NCBI RefSeq assembly: GCF_030581075.1
Contig: NZ_JAUQSW010000004.1
Span: forward strand, 372,001-436,000
Reading direction: 5' to 3'
DNA from: Hymenobacter cheonanensis
Lineage (GTDB): Bacteria; Bacteroidota; Bacteroidia; Cytophagales; Hymenobacteraceae
Length of the DNA stretch: 64,000 bases
Numbering within the stretch: the stretch's first letter is position 1; the number at the start of each line of letters is the position of its first letter. A model generated the notes under the pieces. That model did not search any database and was not told where the DNA came from. It saw only the letters and a program-made list of their open reading frames with translations. Shown piece after piece: positions 51,133-64,000 of the stretch. The position numbers were made by a program, and so were the translations under genes.

Positions 51133-53049
51133 CTAGAGCGCGCCGCTGGGGCGCAACTCGCTCAGGATGGGATGGTCGAGAAAGGAAAGCGTGCTTTGCT
51201 GGGGTTTGAGCAGCTCCAGCACGGTGATGGTGTTCTGGCCTTTCCGGAGCCACTCGGCCGGCACGTACAGCGTTTGCTGCGGGCCGATGGCCCAGTAGCG
51301 GCCCAAGTTGTGGCCGTTTACCCACGCCGCGCCCTTGCCCCACTGGCGCAGGTCGAGGTAGGTATCGGTGGGGCTGGCCACCGCGAAGGTGGCCGTGCGC
51401 AGGGCCGGGCCGCTGCTGGCCGCCAGGGCCCTGGTGCCGGGGCTAGCCACGGCCGGGGCCTGGTCGAAGGGCAAGCCAAACTGCTGCCAGCCAGTCAGCT
51501 CCTTGCCGCCCAACGTTACGCGCTTGGTAATACCCTTATTATTCTGCAACAGGTACTCGCCGAAGTTGACGCGCCCGAGGTTTTCCACCAAAATATCGAG
51601 CTGCACCGGGCCGGCGGGCAGCTTCACGAGCAGGCTGTCCTGGCGCTCGCGCCGGTCGAGGGTGCCCACGCGCTGGCCATTCACCAGCACCACGGCGTAG
51701 TCGCGCAGGTCGGTTAGCTTCAGTGTTTTGCTGGCTCCGCCGGCCACGGTGGTGCGGTAAAGCACGAAGCCGTAGGCCTGCTTGAGGTTTTCGAAGGTCA
51801 GCGGCCGCTGGCTGGCCACGGGCTTGGGCAGCTGGGCCAGCAGGCTGGCGCTTTGCGTGAGCTGCAAAGTGGGCAGGGCCACGCTGGGCTTGGCGGCAGG
51901 CACTGGCGGCAGGGCCGGGGCGCCGGCGGGCCGGTACCTGGCAATAACCTCGCGGAAGGCGCGAAACTTGGCGGTGGGGTTGCCGGCCTCGTCAAGCGGG
52001 GCGTCGTAGTCGTAGCTGCTCACCTGGGGCTCGTAGTGCGAGGTATCGCCTTTGAAATTGGCTCCGTTCATGAAGCCCCGGGTGGTGCCGCCGTGAAACA
52101 TGTACATGTTGATGCTCATGCCGGCGCGCAGCACCGAGTCGAGGCCCGGCGTGTAGCGGGCGGCGGGCACGGTGTGGTGCGGGGCGCCCCACCAGTCGAA
52201 CCAGGCCGGGTACCACTCGGCCACGTAGTAGGGCCCCTGGCCGCCGTGGTTGGCGTTCACGAGCTGGCGAATCTGGCTGGGCTTGTCGGTGCCATTCACG
52301 GCGGGCAGCAGGCCATTGAGGTGGCCGGCGGCCACGTCGCGCACCGGGTCGCAGGTATAGAGCAGGCCATCGAAGCCGGCGTTGATGAACAGCTGCTTGT
52401 TCTGGGCGAGGTACTGTTTATCAGCCCCATACGAGCCGTATTCGTTCTCGACCTGCACCATGAGCACCGGTCCGCCGTGGTTGACTTGCAGTGGGGCCAG
52501 CTGCCGGCCCACGGCTTGCAGATAGCGGGTGTAGGCCGCAATGTACTGGGGCTCCTGGCTGCGCACCTTCAGGCCGGGCACGTTCTGGAGCCAGTAGGGG
52601 TAGCCGCCAAATTCCCACTCGGCGCACACATAGGGGCTAGGGCGTAAAATCACCCACAGGCCTTCCTCCTGGGCCATCTTCACGAAGGCCGCCACGTCGT
52701 TATTCCCTGTGAAGTCGTACTGGCCCGGCTGGGGCTCGTGCACGTTCCAGAACACGTAGGTGCCGATGGTATTCAGGCCCATGGCCTTGGCCAGCTTGAG
52801 GCGGCTGCGCCAGGCCTCGCGCGGAATGCGGGGGTAGTGCAGCTCGCCCGATATCATTTGCAGCGGCTTGCCATCGAGCAAAAACTGATTGGGGCCCAGC
52901 GCGAAAGTGTGCGGGGGCGTGGCAGTGTGGCGAGGCGCTGGCTTGGCCTTGGCCGGTGGCTGGGAGGCAGTGAAGCCAGCCAGGCCACCCACGAGGACGG
53001 CGGCAGCCAGCACGAGCGCGAGGCGCTGAGAGTAGCGGATTTTGGGCAT
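51133..53049 (-). CDS. Secreted GH35 beta-galactosidase
   Basis: From ATG 53049 the protein has 638 residues, with a signal anchor (about 8-28). The GH35 barrel has GTYVFWNVHEPQPGQYDF and RPSPYVCAEWEFGG. The acid/base is E203 (VENEYG) and the nucleophile E278 (VAEWYP). C-terminal jelly-roll domains (GAAWVNGHNLGRYW) bind sugar. It removes terminal beta-galactose. It is divergent from the hybrid regulator and has its own promoter, apart from susC. Confidence 0.9.
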   Translation of the reverse strand: MPKIRYSQRLALVLAAAVLVGGLAGFTASQPPAKAKPAPRHTATPPHTFALGPNQFLLDGKPLQMISGELHYPRIPREAWRSRLKLAKAMGLNTIGTYVFWNVHEPQPGQYDFTGNNDVAAFVKMAQEEGLWVILRPSPYVCAEWEFGGYPYWLQNVPGLKVRSQEPQYIAAYTRYLQAVGRQLAPLQVNHGGPVLMVQVENEYGSYGADKQYLAQNKQLFINAGFDGLLYTCDPVRDVAAGHLNGLLPAVNGTDKPSQIRQLVNANHGGQGPYYVAEWYPAWFDWWGAPHHTVPAARYTPGLDSVLRAGMSINMYMFHGGTTRGFMNGANFKGDTSHYEPQVSSYDYDAPLDEAGNPTAKFRAFREVIARYRPAGAPALPPVPAAKPSVALPTLQLTQSASLLAQLPKPVASQRPLTFENLKQAYGFVLYRTTVAGGASKTLKLTDLRDYAVVLVNGQRVGTLDRRERQDSLLVKLPAGPVQLDILVENLGRVNFGEYLLQNNKGITKRVTLGGKELTGWQQFGLPFDQAPAVASPGTRALAASSGPALRTATFAVASPTDTYLDLRQWGKGAAWVNGHNLGRYWAIGPQQTLYVPAEWLRKGQNTITVLELLKPQQSTLSFLDHPILSELRPSGAL

Positions 53050-53180
53050 GAGCAGGGGAGGGGTGGGAAAGGCCGGGCCGGGCTGGTGCCCGCTGCCGGG
53101 CGGGCGGCCACGGCGCCGGAGAGCAGTAGGCAACTGCTTGTTTTGCAAGGCAAAAGTAGAAAGAGGGCATCCGGGCCAGG

Positions 53181-53206
53181 GGGTGCTTTTTCGGCAAAAA
53201 GCACCC
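53181..53206. promoter_or_regulatory. Inverted repeat in the GH35-regulator intergenic region
   Basis: GGGTGCTTTTT-CGGC-AAAAAGCACCC (53181-53206) has perfect 11-base arms. It lies between divergent genes, so it is either an operator or a transcript hairpin. Its position fits a binding site for the regulator at 53325 but nothing here proves it. Confidence 0.45.
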
Positions 53207-53324
53207 TCAAATCCTCGCTAGCCTACTTGCCGGGCAGGATGGCGCCGTGCTACCCGGCTGGTTTTTACCTTCGCTTTCGCAAACGGATGCCGCCACTGCG
53301 GGCGGCCCTTAGGGCTTTTTTTAC

Positions 53325-57602
<4,278 letters not shown>

Positions 57603-57624
57603 TCTTCCTCTAAACAAAAAACGT

Positions 57625-57711
57625 CCGTCATGCTGACGAAGGAAGCATCTTGCCAGGGTAACGCAACAGTGGCGCAAGCCTGATAAGATGCTTCCTTCGT
57701 CAGCATGACGG
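57625..57711. repeat. Inverted repeat, GTCATGCTGA family, copy 7 (right edge of the polysaccharide locus)
   Basis: Perfect 27-base arms (57625-57651 and 57685-57711) with core GTCATGCTGACGAAGGAAGC, around a 33-base loop. It lies between the hybrid regulator and the thiolase gene and marks the right boundary of the locus. Confidence 0.92.
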
Positions 57712-57732
57712 CCGAAACGAATAAGGTAGAAC

Positions 57733-58917
57733 CTACTTTAGCAGCTCGTAGATGCCCGCCACGCCCTGGCCGCCACCTACGCAGGCGGTTACCAGGCCGT
57801 ACTTCTGGCCGCGGTCGCGCAGCTCATCAAAGAGCTGAATGGAGAGCTTGGCGCCCGAGCAGCCCAGCGGGTGGCCTAGCGCAATGGCGCCGCCGTTCAC
57901 GTTGAGCTTCTCAGTATTAATGCCTAGCTCGCGCACCACGGCCAGCGACTGCGAGGCGAAGGCTTCGTTCAGCTCAATCAGGTCGAGGTCGTCGAGCTTC
58001 ATGCCGGCTTGGCGCAGGGCCTTCGGCACGGCGGCAATCGGGCCCATGCCCATGATGCGCGGGTCGACGCCCTCGGTAGCGTAGGTGACCATGCGGGCAA
58101 TGGGCTCCAGGTTCAGCTCCTTCACCATGCGCTCGCTCATCACGAGCACAAAGGCCGCGCCGTCGGAGGTTTGCGACGAGTTGCCGGCCGTGACGGTGCC
58201 GGTGGCCGAAAACACGGGGCGCAGGCGGGCCAGCGCTTCTACCGAGGTGTCGGCGCGCGGGCCTTCGTCGGTGTCGACTACGTACGAGCGGTTTTTCTTC
58301 TTGCCGGTGGCCTGGTCGAGGTAAGTTTCCTCCACCGTAATCGGCACGATGCTCTTCTTGAATTTGCCTTCGGCGATGGCCTTGATGGCCTTCTGGTGCG
58401 AGTTGTAGGAAAATTCGTCCTGGTCCTGGCGGCTGATTTTGTAGTCGTTAGCTACGGCTTCGGCCGTGAGGCCCATGCCCATGTAGTAGTCGGGGTGCTC
58501 GGTGGCCAGCTTGTAGTTGGGCACGGTTTTCCAGCCTACGGTGGGCACCATGCTCATGCTCTCGGTGCCACCCGCGATGATGCACTCGGCCATGCCGGCC
58601 GTGATTTTGCCCACCGCCATGGCGATAGTTTCCACGCCCGAGCCGCAGTAGCGGTTCACAATCAACCCTGGCACATTAATGGGCAGGGCCAGCAGCGAAA
58701 TGAGGCGGCCCATTTGCAAGCCTTGCTCGGCCTCGGGCACGGCGTTGCCCACTATCACGTCATCGACGCGGCTAGGGTCCAGGGCGGGCACCGACTTCAC
58801 GAGGTGCTTGATAACCTCGGCCGCCAGGTCGTCGGGACGGGTAAAACGGAAGACGCCGCGGGGCGCTTTGCCAACGGCCGTGCGAAAGCCGGCCACGATA
58901 TATGCGGTATTAGCCAT
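57733..58917 (-). CDS. fadA: Acetyl-CoA C-acyltransferase (thiolase)
   Basis: Cleaves 3-ketoacyl-CoA to acetyl-CoA. It has 394 residues. The nucleophilic Cys is C91 (NRYCGSGVE). The usual motif has Ser after the Cys; Gly occurs here, as in several Bacteroidota homologues. GGTESMS, LNEAFASQ, GHPLGCSGA and CVGGGQG complete the active site. It follows the hydroxyacyl-CoA dehydrogenase gene on the same strand. The expected next gene, acyl-CoA dehydrogenase, has been displaced to 38921. Confidence 0.94.
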   Translation of the reverse strand: MANTAYIVAGFRTAVGKAPRGVFRFTRPDDLAAEVIKHLVKSVPALDPSRVDDVIVGNAVPEAEQGLQMGRLISLLALPINVPGLIVNRYCGSGVETIAMAVGKITAGMAECIIAGGTESMSMVPTVGWKTVPNYKLATEHPDYYMGMGLTAEAVANDYKISRQDQDEFSYNSHQKAIKAIAEGKFKKSIVPITVEETYLDQATGKKKNRSYVVDTDEGPRADTSVEALARLRPVFSATGTVTAGNSSQTSDGAAFVLVMSERMVKELNLEPIARMVTYATEGVDPRIMGMGPIAAVPKALRQAGMKLDDLDLIELNEAFASQSLAVVRELGINTEKLNVNGGAIALGHPLGCSGAKLSIQLFDELRDRGQKYGLVTACVGGGQGVAGIYELLK

Positions 58918-58932
58918 AATATGCTGGCGCCA

Positions 58933-59097
58933 ACCTCACCCCCTAGCCCCCTCTCCAAAAGAGAAGGGGAACTAGTTCCTAGGCTAGTTGACTAGTTTTT
59001 AGTAAATTAAAAACTCTATTTAAAAGAAAAGAAGCTAGCTTCTAGGATTAGAAACTAGTCCCCCCTCTCTTTTGGAGAGGGGGCTAGGGGGTGAGGT
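58933..59097. repeat. Inverted repeat, CACCCCCTAGCCCCCTCTCC type
   Basis: Perfect 32-base arms (58933-58964 and 59066-59097) contain CTCACCCCCTAGCCCCCTC, with AT-rich sequence of about 100 bases in the loop. It lies inside the operon between the dehydrogenase/hydratase and thiolase genes. Similar G/C-skewed repeats are scattered in other bacterial genomes. Confidence 0.9.
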
Positions 59098-59103
59098 CCG
59101 ACG

Positions 59104-61509
<2,406 letters not shown>

Positions 61510-61518
61510 ATAAAGTAG

Positions 61519-61538
61519 CGCGAACTTTATAGTTCGCG
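61519..61538. promoter_or_regulatory. Perfect palindrome upstream of the dehydrogenase/hydratase gene
   Basis: CGCGAACT-TTAT-AGTTCGCG (61519-61538) lies ten bases before the gene start. Its symmetry and spacing suit a MarR-type dimer. It could instead be a hairpin at the translation start. Confidence 0.45.
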
Positions 61539-61554
61539 TTGGGTGGGAATAATC

Positions 61555-61570
61555 TAATAGTCAGCACTAA
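61555..61570. promoter_or_regulatory. Partial copy of the beta-oxidation motif
   Basis: TAATAGTCAGCACTAA resembles the reverse complement of site 1 (TAATAGTCGGCACGCCTAAC): 12 of the first 13 positions agree. It is inside the marR to dehydrogenase gap. This is weak evidence on its own. Confidence 0.3.
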
Positions 61571-61581
61571 AGGCTGCCAGC

Positions 61582-62058
61582 TTACGCCGACGCTTCCTTG
61601 CGCAGCGGCTTCAGCTCAAAGTCGTCAAAGAGCGTTTTGCCCTCAATCATGCTCGTAATCTGGCTAGCCACCTTAAAGAAGGTATCGAGCTGATTCTGCG
61701 GGATTTTCTCGCGCACTTTCAGGTTGAAGTGCCGTACCGTCTGGCGCGAAACCTCCTTCTTTTCAAGTCCCAACTCAGTCAAAAAGATGCGTACCGAGCG
61801 CTTATCCTGCGTATCGGCCTGCTTGTAAATCAGACCCTTTTCCTCCATGCTGCGCAGAATGCGCGTGAGCGAGCGCGTTTCGAGGCCTAGCAGGGGGGCA
61901 ATTTTGGTGGCCGGCGTACCTAGCTCCTGGTCAATATTGAGCAGCACGAAGCCGATGCTCGTGGTAATATCATACCGAGCCGCCTGCGTGTTGTACATGC
62001 GCGAAATCGCGTGCCAGGCCACTTTTATGTTGTAATCGACGGTTTCTTCGGGTTTCAT
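61582..62058 (-). CDS. MarR-family transcriptional regulator
   Basis: A 158-residue winged-helix dimer-forming regulator. The recognition part is GTPATKIAPLLGLETRSLTRILRSMEEKGLIYKQADTQDKRSVRIFLTELG, with the KR wing. N- and C-terminal helices form the dimer. Its place at the head of the beta-oxidation genes suggests it senses acyl-CoA and controls them. A copy of the shared motif lies 38 bases upstream. Confidence 0.9.
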   Translation of the reverse strand: MKPEETVDYNIKVAWHAISRMYNTQAARYDITTSIGFVLLNIDQELGTPATKIAPLLGLETRSLTRILRSMEEKGLIYKQADTQDKRSVRIFLTELGLEKKEVSRQTVRHFNLKVREKIPQNQLDTFFKVASQITSMIEGKTLFDDFELKPLRKEASA

Positions 62059-62095
62059 ATCGCAGTGAAAGTGCGGTAAACATACGAAGAAATTT

Positions 62096-62118
62096 GTTAG
62101 GCTTGCATACTAGTTCGG
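62096..62118. promoter_or_regulatory. Candidate beta-oxidation operator upstream of marR
   Basis: GTTAGGCTTGCATACTAG followed by TTCGG matches site 2 at 40809 at 19 of 23 positions, with the same TAG-N9-CTA centre and the same strand relation to the downstream gene. It is 38 bases upstream of the marR ATG. Confidence 0.55.
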
Positions 62119-62124
62119 CAAAGT

Positions 62125-62184
62125 GTAGGGTAAGCTTTCGCTTGCCGCGCCGGCTGGCGTGCGGCAAGCGAAAGCTTACCCTAC
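62125..62184. repeat. Perfect inverted repeat after the acyl-CoA ligase gene
   Basis: Arms 62125-62148 and 62161-62184 (24 bases, containing GTAGGGTAAGCTTTCGCTTG) enclose a 12-base loop. It abuts the acyl-CoA ligase stop (62186) and should end its transcript. There is no T-run. Confidence 0.9.
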
Positions 62185-62185
62185 C

Positions 62186-63949
62186 TCACTTATACAGCCC
62201 CTCAATCAGGTCCTTGTTATTTTCGGTTATCACCTTGCGTTTCACCTTCATGGTAGGTGTCATTTCGCCGGTTTCTACGGTCCAGTGCTCGGGCAGCAGC
62301 ACCGATTTTTTCACCTGCTCCCACTGGGCAAAACCCTGGTTGTACTTCACTACCAAGTCGTGGTAGAGCTTAACTACCTTTTCGTCCTTCACGAGGTCAG
62401 CGTTCGACTTGGCCGCGACGCCGTTTTTGCTAGCCCACTGCTTTAGCTCGTCAAACGCCGGCACGATGAGCGCGCCCGGAAACTTCTGGTCGGCGCCCAC
62501 CACCATCATCTGCTCGATGAGGGGGTCTTCTTTCATCTTATTTTCAATGACTTGCGGGGCAATGTACTTGCCGCCACTCGTCTTGAACATCTCCTTCTTG
62601 CGGTCGGTAATCTTGAGAAAACGCCCATTTACAAACTCGCCGATGTCGCCGGTATGAAACCAGCCATCCTTGTCAATGGCCTCGGCTGTAAGCTCGGGCT
62701 TGTTGTAGTAGCCCTTCATCACGGACGCCGATTTGGTGAGAATCTCGCCGTCGGCGGCAATTTTCACCTCCATGTTATCGATGAGCGGGCCCACGGCGCC
62801 AATCATGTTGTTCTCGCGCTCGTAGCCGTTCACCGCAATCACGGGCGAAGTTTCGGTGAGGCCGTAGCCTTCCATCACCCGGATGCCGGCGGCCCAGAAT
62901 ACGCGGGCTAGCCGGGGCTGCAAGGCGCCGCCGCCGCTCACAATGCAGCGCAGGTTGCCACCCAGCGCCTCGCGCCACTTATTGAAAATAAGCTTGTTAG
63001 CCAGCGCCAGTTCGGTATTGTAGATAAAGCCCTGGTCTTGCTGGGTGTCGTATTTCAGACCCAAATCCAGGGCCCAGAAGAAAAGCTTGTGCTTGATGCC
63101 GGTTTGCTCGTGGCCCTTGGCCACGATTTTATCATACACTTTCTCCAGCAGGCGCGGCACGGTGGTGAAGATGCTTGGGTGCACCTCGCGCAGGTTGTCG
63201 GCAATGGTTTCCATGCTCTCGGCGTAATAGATGCTCACGCCGTGAATCATGTATAAGTACGTTACCATACGCTCAAAAATATGGCACAACGGCAAGAAGC
63301 TGAGAGCTTTATCATCTTGGCCCACTGGCACGTAGCGCGCCGAGTTGCGGCAGTTGCTCAGGATATTATCGTGGCTGAGCATCACGCCCTTGGGCGCGCC
63401 GGTGGTGCCGCTGGTGTAAATGAGCGTGAGCAGGTCGTCGGGCTGCACGGCGGCTTTCAGCGGCTCCAGGTCGGCGGGGTTGCCCTGGCGGCCTAGCTCC
63501 AGCAATTCGCCAAAGTGCCGCGCGCCTTCTACTTTATCGAACGTAAACACATTTTCGGCCGGAATATCGAGGCCCGCCGTGGCCTCCTTCACCTTGTCAA
63601 ACAGGTGCTTGTCGGCCACAAATACGGCCCGCACGCCGGCATCGGTAAAAATGTACTTGTAGTCCTCCACCGTGATGCTCGGGTACATGGGCACGCTGGT
63701 GGCCCCGATTTGGGCAATCCCGAAATCGGCCAGCAGCCATTCGGGCCGGTTCATGCTGATAATGGCGACTTTATCGTCTTTTTTGAGCCCTAGCTTGAGC
63801 AAGCCCAGGCTCACTAAATTGGCCTGGTCCTGCACCTCTTGGCTGCTGAACGGCTGATACTGCCCATTAATTTTAGCCGCCAGCGAATCGGGTTGCGGGT
63901 ATTTTTCGAGTTGGTGAGCTAGGATATCGAAGGAGCGGCGGACGTCCAT
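62186..63949 (-). CDS. Long-chain fatty acid-CoA ligase
   Basis: An AMP-forming synthetase of 587 residues from ATG 63949 (MDVRRSFDILAHQLEKYPQPDSL). The P-loop YTSGTTGAPKGVMLSH, YGLTETSPVI and DGWFHTGDIGEFVNGRFLKITDRKKEMFKTSGGKYIAP are all present. It activates fatty acids for the beta-oxidation enzymes encoded next to it. The open frame runs 13 codons further upstream without conserved sequence. It is upstream of marR but separated from it by an inverted repeat, so it may be a separate transcription unit. Confidence 0.9.
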   Translation of the reverse strand: MDVRRSFDILAHQLEKYPQPDSLAAKINGQYQPFSSQEVQDQANLVSLGLLKLGLKKDDKVAIISMNRPEWLLADFGIAQIGATSVPMYPSITVEDYKYIFTDAGVRAVFVADKHLFDKVKEATAGLDIPAENVFTFDKVEGARHFGELLELGRQGNPADLEPLKAAVQPDDLLTLIYTSGTTGAPKGVMLSHDNILSNCRNSARYVPVGQDDKALSFLPLCHIFERMVTYLYMIHGVSIYYAESMETIADNLREVHPSIFTTVPRLLEKVYDKIVAKGHEQTGIKHKLFFWALDLGLKYDTQQDQGFIYNTELALANKLIFNKWREALGGNLRCIVSGGGALQPRLARVFWAAGIRVMEGYGLTETSPVIAVNGYERENNMIGAVGPLIDNMEVKIAADGEILTKSASVMKGYYNKPELTAEAIDKDGWFHTGDIGEFVNGRFLKITDRKKEMFKTSGGKYIAPQVIENKMKEDPLIEQMMVVGADQKFPGALIVPAFDELKQWASKNGVAAKSNADLVKDEKVVKLYHDLVVKYNQGFAQWEQVKKSVLLPEHWTVETGEMTPTMKVKRKVITENNKDLIEGLYK

Positions 63950-64000
63950 AAGGCGAGGCGGGGTGCGGTCGGCGTGGGAATAAGGCACTAAAGAAACAGG

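Noticed and set aside
58933..59097. Insertion sequence ends in the thiolase-dehydrogenase gap
   Set aside because: The loop is too short for a transposase and there is no target-site duplication that I can see.

Overview
The window reads as a chromosome segment of a high-GC member of the Bacteroidota, most like Hymenobacter and relatives in the Cytophagales. The evidence is a type IX secretion (T9SS) sorting tail on a xylanase, the gliding/T9SS lipoproteins GldB and GldD, a SusC/SusD pair with a one-protein hybrid two-component regulator, a lipoprotein TamL next to TamB, TAnnTTTG-like promoter boxes, and little sign of Shine-Dalgarno sequences. I found no rRNA, tRNA, CRISPR array or transposase gene.

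Layout. 1-4.4 kb: an aromatic amino acid operon (prephenate dehydratase, aminotransferase, prephenate dehydrogenase, DAHP synthase/chorismate mutase). It is preceded by what looks like a ribosome-controlled attenuator whose leader peptide ends Phe-Tyr-Tyr-Phe-Thr-Pro-Pro-Ala. 4.5-15.7 kb: single genes, namely a secreted acetamidase-like protein, a secreted MetX-like hydrolase, a divergent azoreductase/HxlR pair, a frameshifted DUF1028-TPR gene, a T9SS-exported GH10 xylanase behind a double LacI-type operator, a two-component system, a DUF6624 protein and a GNAT acetyltransferase. 15.8-38.7 kb: envelope and housekeeping genes (tamB-tamL, a MoxR ATPase, a glycosyltransferase, gldB, a beta-barrel protein, RNase E/G, a 29-residue COX24-like protein, a TPR protein, HU, mutY, ssb, gldD, recG and a large secreted protein).

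38.9-64 kb: a fatty acid beta-oxidation set on the minus strand (acyl-CoA ligase, MarR regulator, hydroxyacyl-CoA dehydrogenase/enoyl-CoA hydratase, thiolase, acyl-CoA dehydrogenase). About 16.5 kb of polysaccharide utilisation locus (GH2, GH43, GH30, SusD, SusC, GH35, hybrid sensor) separates the thiolase from the acyl-CoA dehydrogenase. Nearly identical 23-base motifs lie upstream of both the MarR gene and the detached dehydrogenase gene, so the two halves probably still share control. The locus is bracketed by two copies of a long inverted-repeat family.

Long inverted repeats recur at gene ends. One family has a GTCATGCTGA/TTGCGAGC core (seven copies, one degenerate) and another a CACGGATT core (two copies). 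Several stop codons lie inside or directly against these repeats. The hexamer GCTAGC is also strongly over-represented.
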